From: Planctomycetota bacterium | GTDB taxonomy: Bacteria > Planctomycetota > Phycisphaerae > Sedimentisphaerales > Anaerobacaceae | Assembly: GCA_026386835.1 (NCBI GenBank) | Contig: JAPLMV010000308.1 | Location: forward strand, 1-6,183 | Direction of reading: 5' to 3' | DNA: 6,183 nucleotides | Translations under genes and position numbers: made by a program | The notes under the pieces: generated by a model | Databases searched by the model: none | Told to the model about the DNA's origin: nothing | Seen by the model: the letters and a program-made list of their open reading frames with translations, nothing else | In this document: piece after piece, positions 5,759 through 6,183 of the stretch | Numbering within the stretch: the stretch's first letter is position 1 | How the letters are laid out: each line of letters opens with the position of its first letter

Positions 5759-6183
5759 ACCGTATAATGATAAAGAATAAATACGCAAAAGGAGCTGCCG
5801 CAAGAGGCGAATCAATCACATCCAGCACTCCGCCGAAACCAGGTACGCTGTCCGATGAATCCTTCTGTGCTGCGTCACGCTTTATCATAGACTCTGCCAA
5901 ATCGCCGAACTGCCCGATAAAGGCAAAGAACAACCCGAAAATCGCCGCCTGCCAAACCTTCATTATACCAAAAACCACGGCAAAAAGAATCGCTACTATC
6001 GTTGCAAATAATACCGCACCAGCCATACCTTCCCAGGTCTTTCCGGGGCTGATTTTGGGCGAAAATTTGTGTTTTCCAAACACGCTCCCAATCGTATAAG
6101 CCCCTATATCAGCACACTTTACGACAAAAATAAACATCAGTATCGCCCAGAGCCCGAATTTAATCCGAATGGCGGGCACAAAG
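5757..6183 (-). CDS. cdsA: Phosphatidate cytidylyltransferase CdsA, C-terminal part
   Basis: CdsA is an integral membrane enzyme that makes CDP-diacylglycerol from phosphatidate and CTP, the branch point of phospholipid synthesis. The visible 142 codons have no start within the window (the frame runs off the right edge), so about the C-terminal half is present. Seen motifs are ADIGAY, SPKISPGKTWEG and the CdsA signature region SMIKRDAAQKD followed by PGFGGVLDVIDS; the Asp and Lys residues of the signature are intact, while the His often found in PGHGG is Phe. Several hydrophobic segments fit the membrane topology. It is the most upstream visible gene of the minus-strand block, and its stop overlaps the phoH ribosome site. 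Confidence 0.93.
   Translation of the reverse strand, partial: FVPAIRIKFGLWAILMFIFVVKCADIGAYTIGSVFGKHKFSPKISPGKTWEGMAGAVLFATIVAILFAVVFGIMKVWQAAIFGLFFAFIGQFGDLAESMIKRDAAQKDSSDSVPGFGGVLDVIDSPLAAAPFAYLFFIIIR

Overview
This window looks like a core-genome segment of a planctomycete-type bacterium, most likely Phycisphaerae/Sedimentisphaerales. That placement rests on the style of the proteins and on gene order and is an inference; no rRNA or other decisive marker is present. All recognisable genes are housekeeping genes, packed with gaps of 2 to 14 bases on the minus strand. The exception is a small accessory gene wedged between ruvA and ruvB.

Left part (1-2028, plus strand): the Holliday-junction genes ruvA (its first few codons lie off the window) and ruvB. 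The ruvA reading frame is broken by a -1 shift exactly at a dnaX-like slippery heptamer, A_AAA_AAG, at 261-267. Between ruvA and ruvB lies a roughly 345-base module: a four-helix-bundle (23S rRNA intervening-sequence family) ORF with an apparent internal deletion. It is flanked by two complementary arms (621-640 and 947-966) built from 7-base repeats. The right arm runs into the upstream-most possible start of ruvB.

Right part (2042-6183, minus strand; transcription order right to left): cdsA (C-terminal part only), phoH, a PgpH-like membrane HD phosphodiesterase, ybeY and recO, convergent with ruvB. The block covers phospholipid precursor synthesis (CdsA), RNA-linked ATPase and rRNA maturation (PhoH, YbeY), probable cyclic di-AMP breakdown (PgpH-like) and recombination repair (RecO). 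From memory it resembles the Firmicutes phoH-pgpH-ybeY-...-recO order. RecO and RuvAB, both acting in recombinational repair, meet tail to tail.

A recurring theme is heptanucleotide repeats of unrelated sequence: an NGAACNT type around the small ORF, TATTGCG copies inside the RecO zinc finger, and CTACRAA copies across the ybeY stop codon. No CRISPR, tRNA, rRNA, transposase or convincing terminator was seen. No gene-free stretch exceeds 300 bases. The best candidates for something new are the frameshift site in ruvA and the intervening-sequence-like module between ruvA and ruvB.
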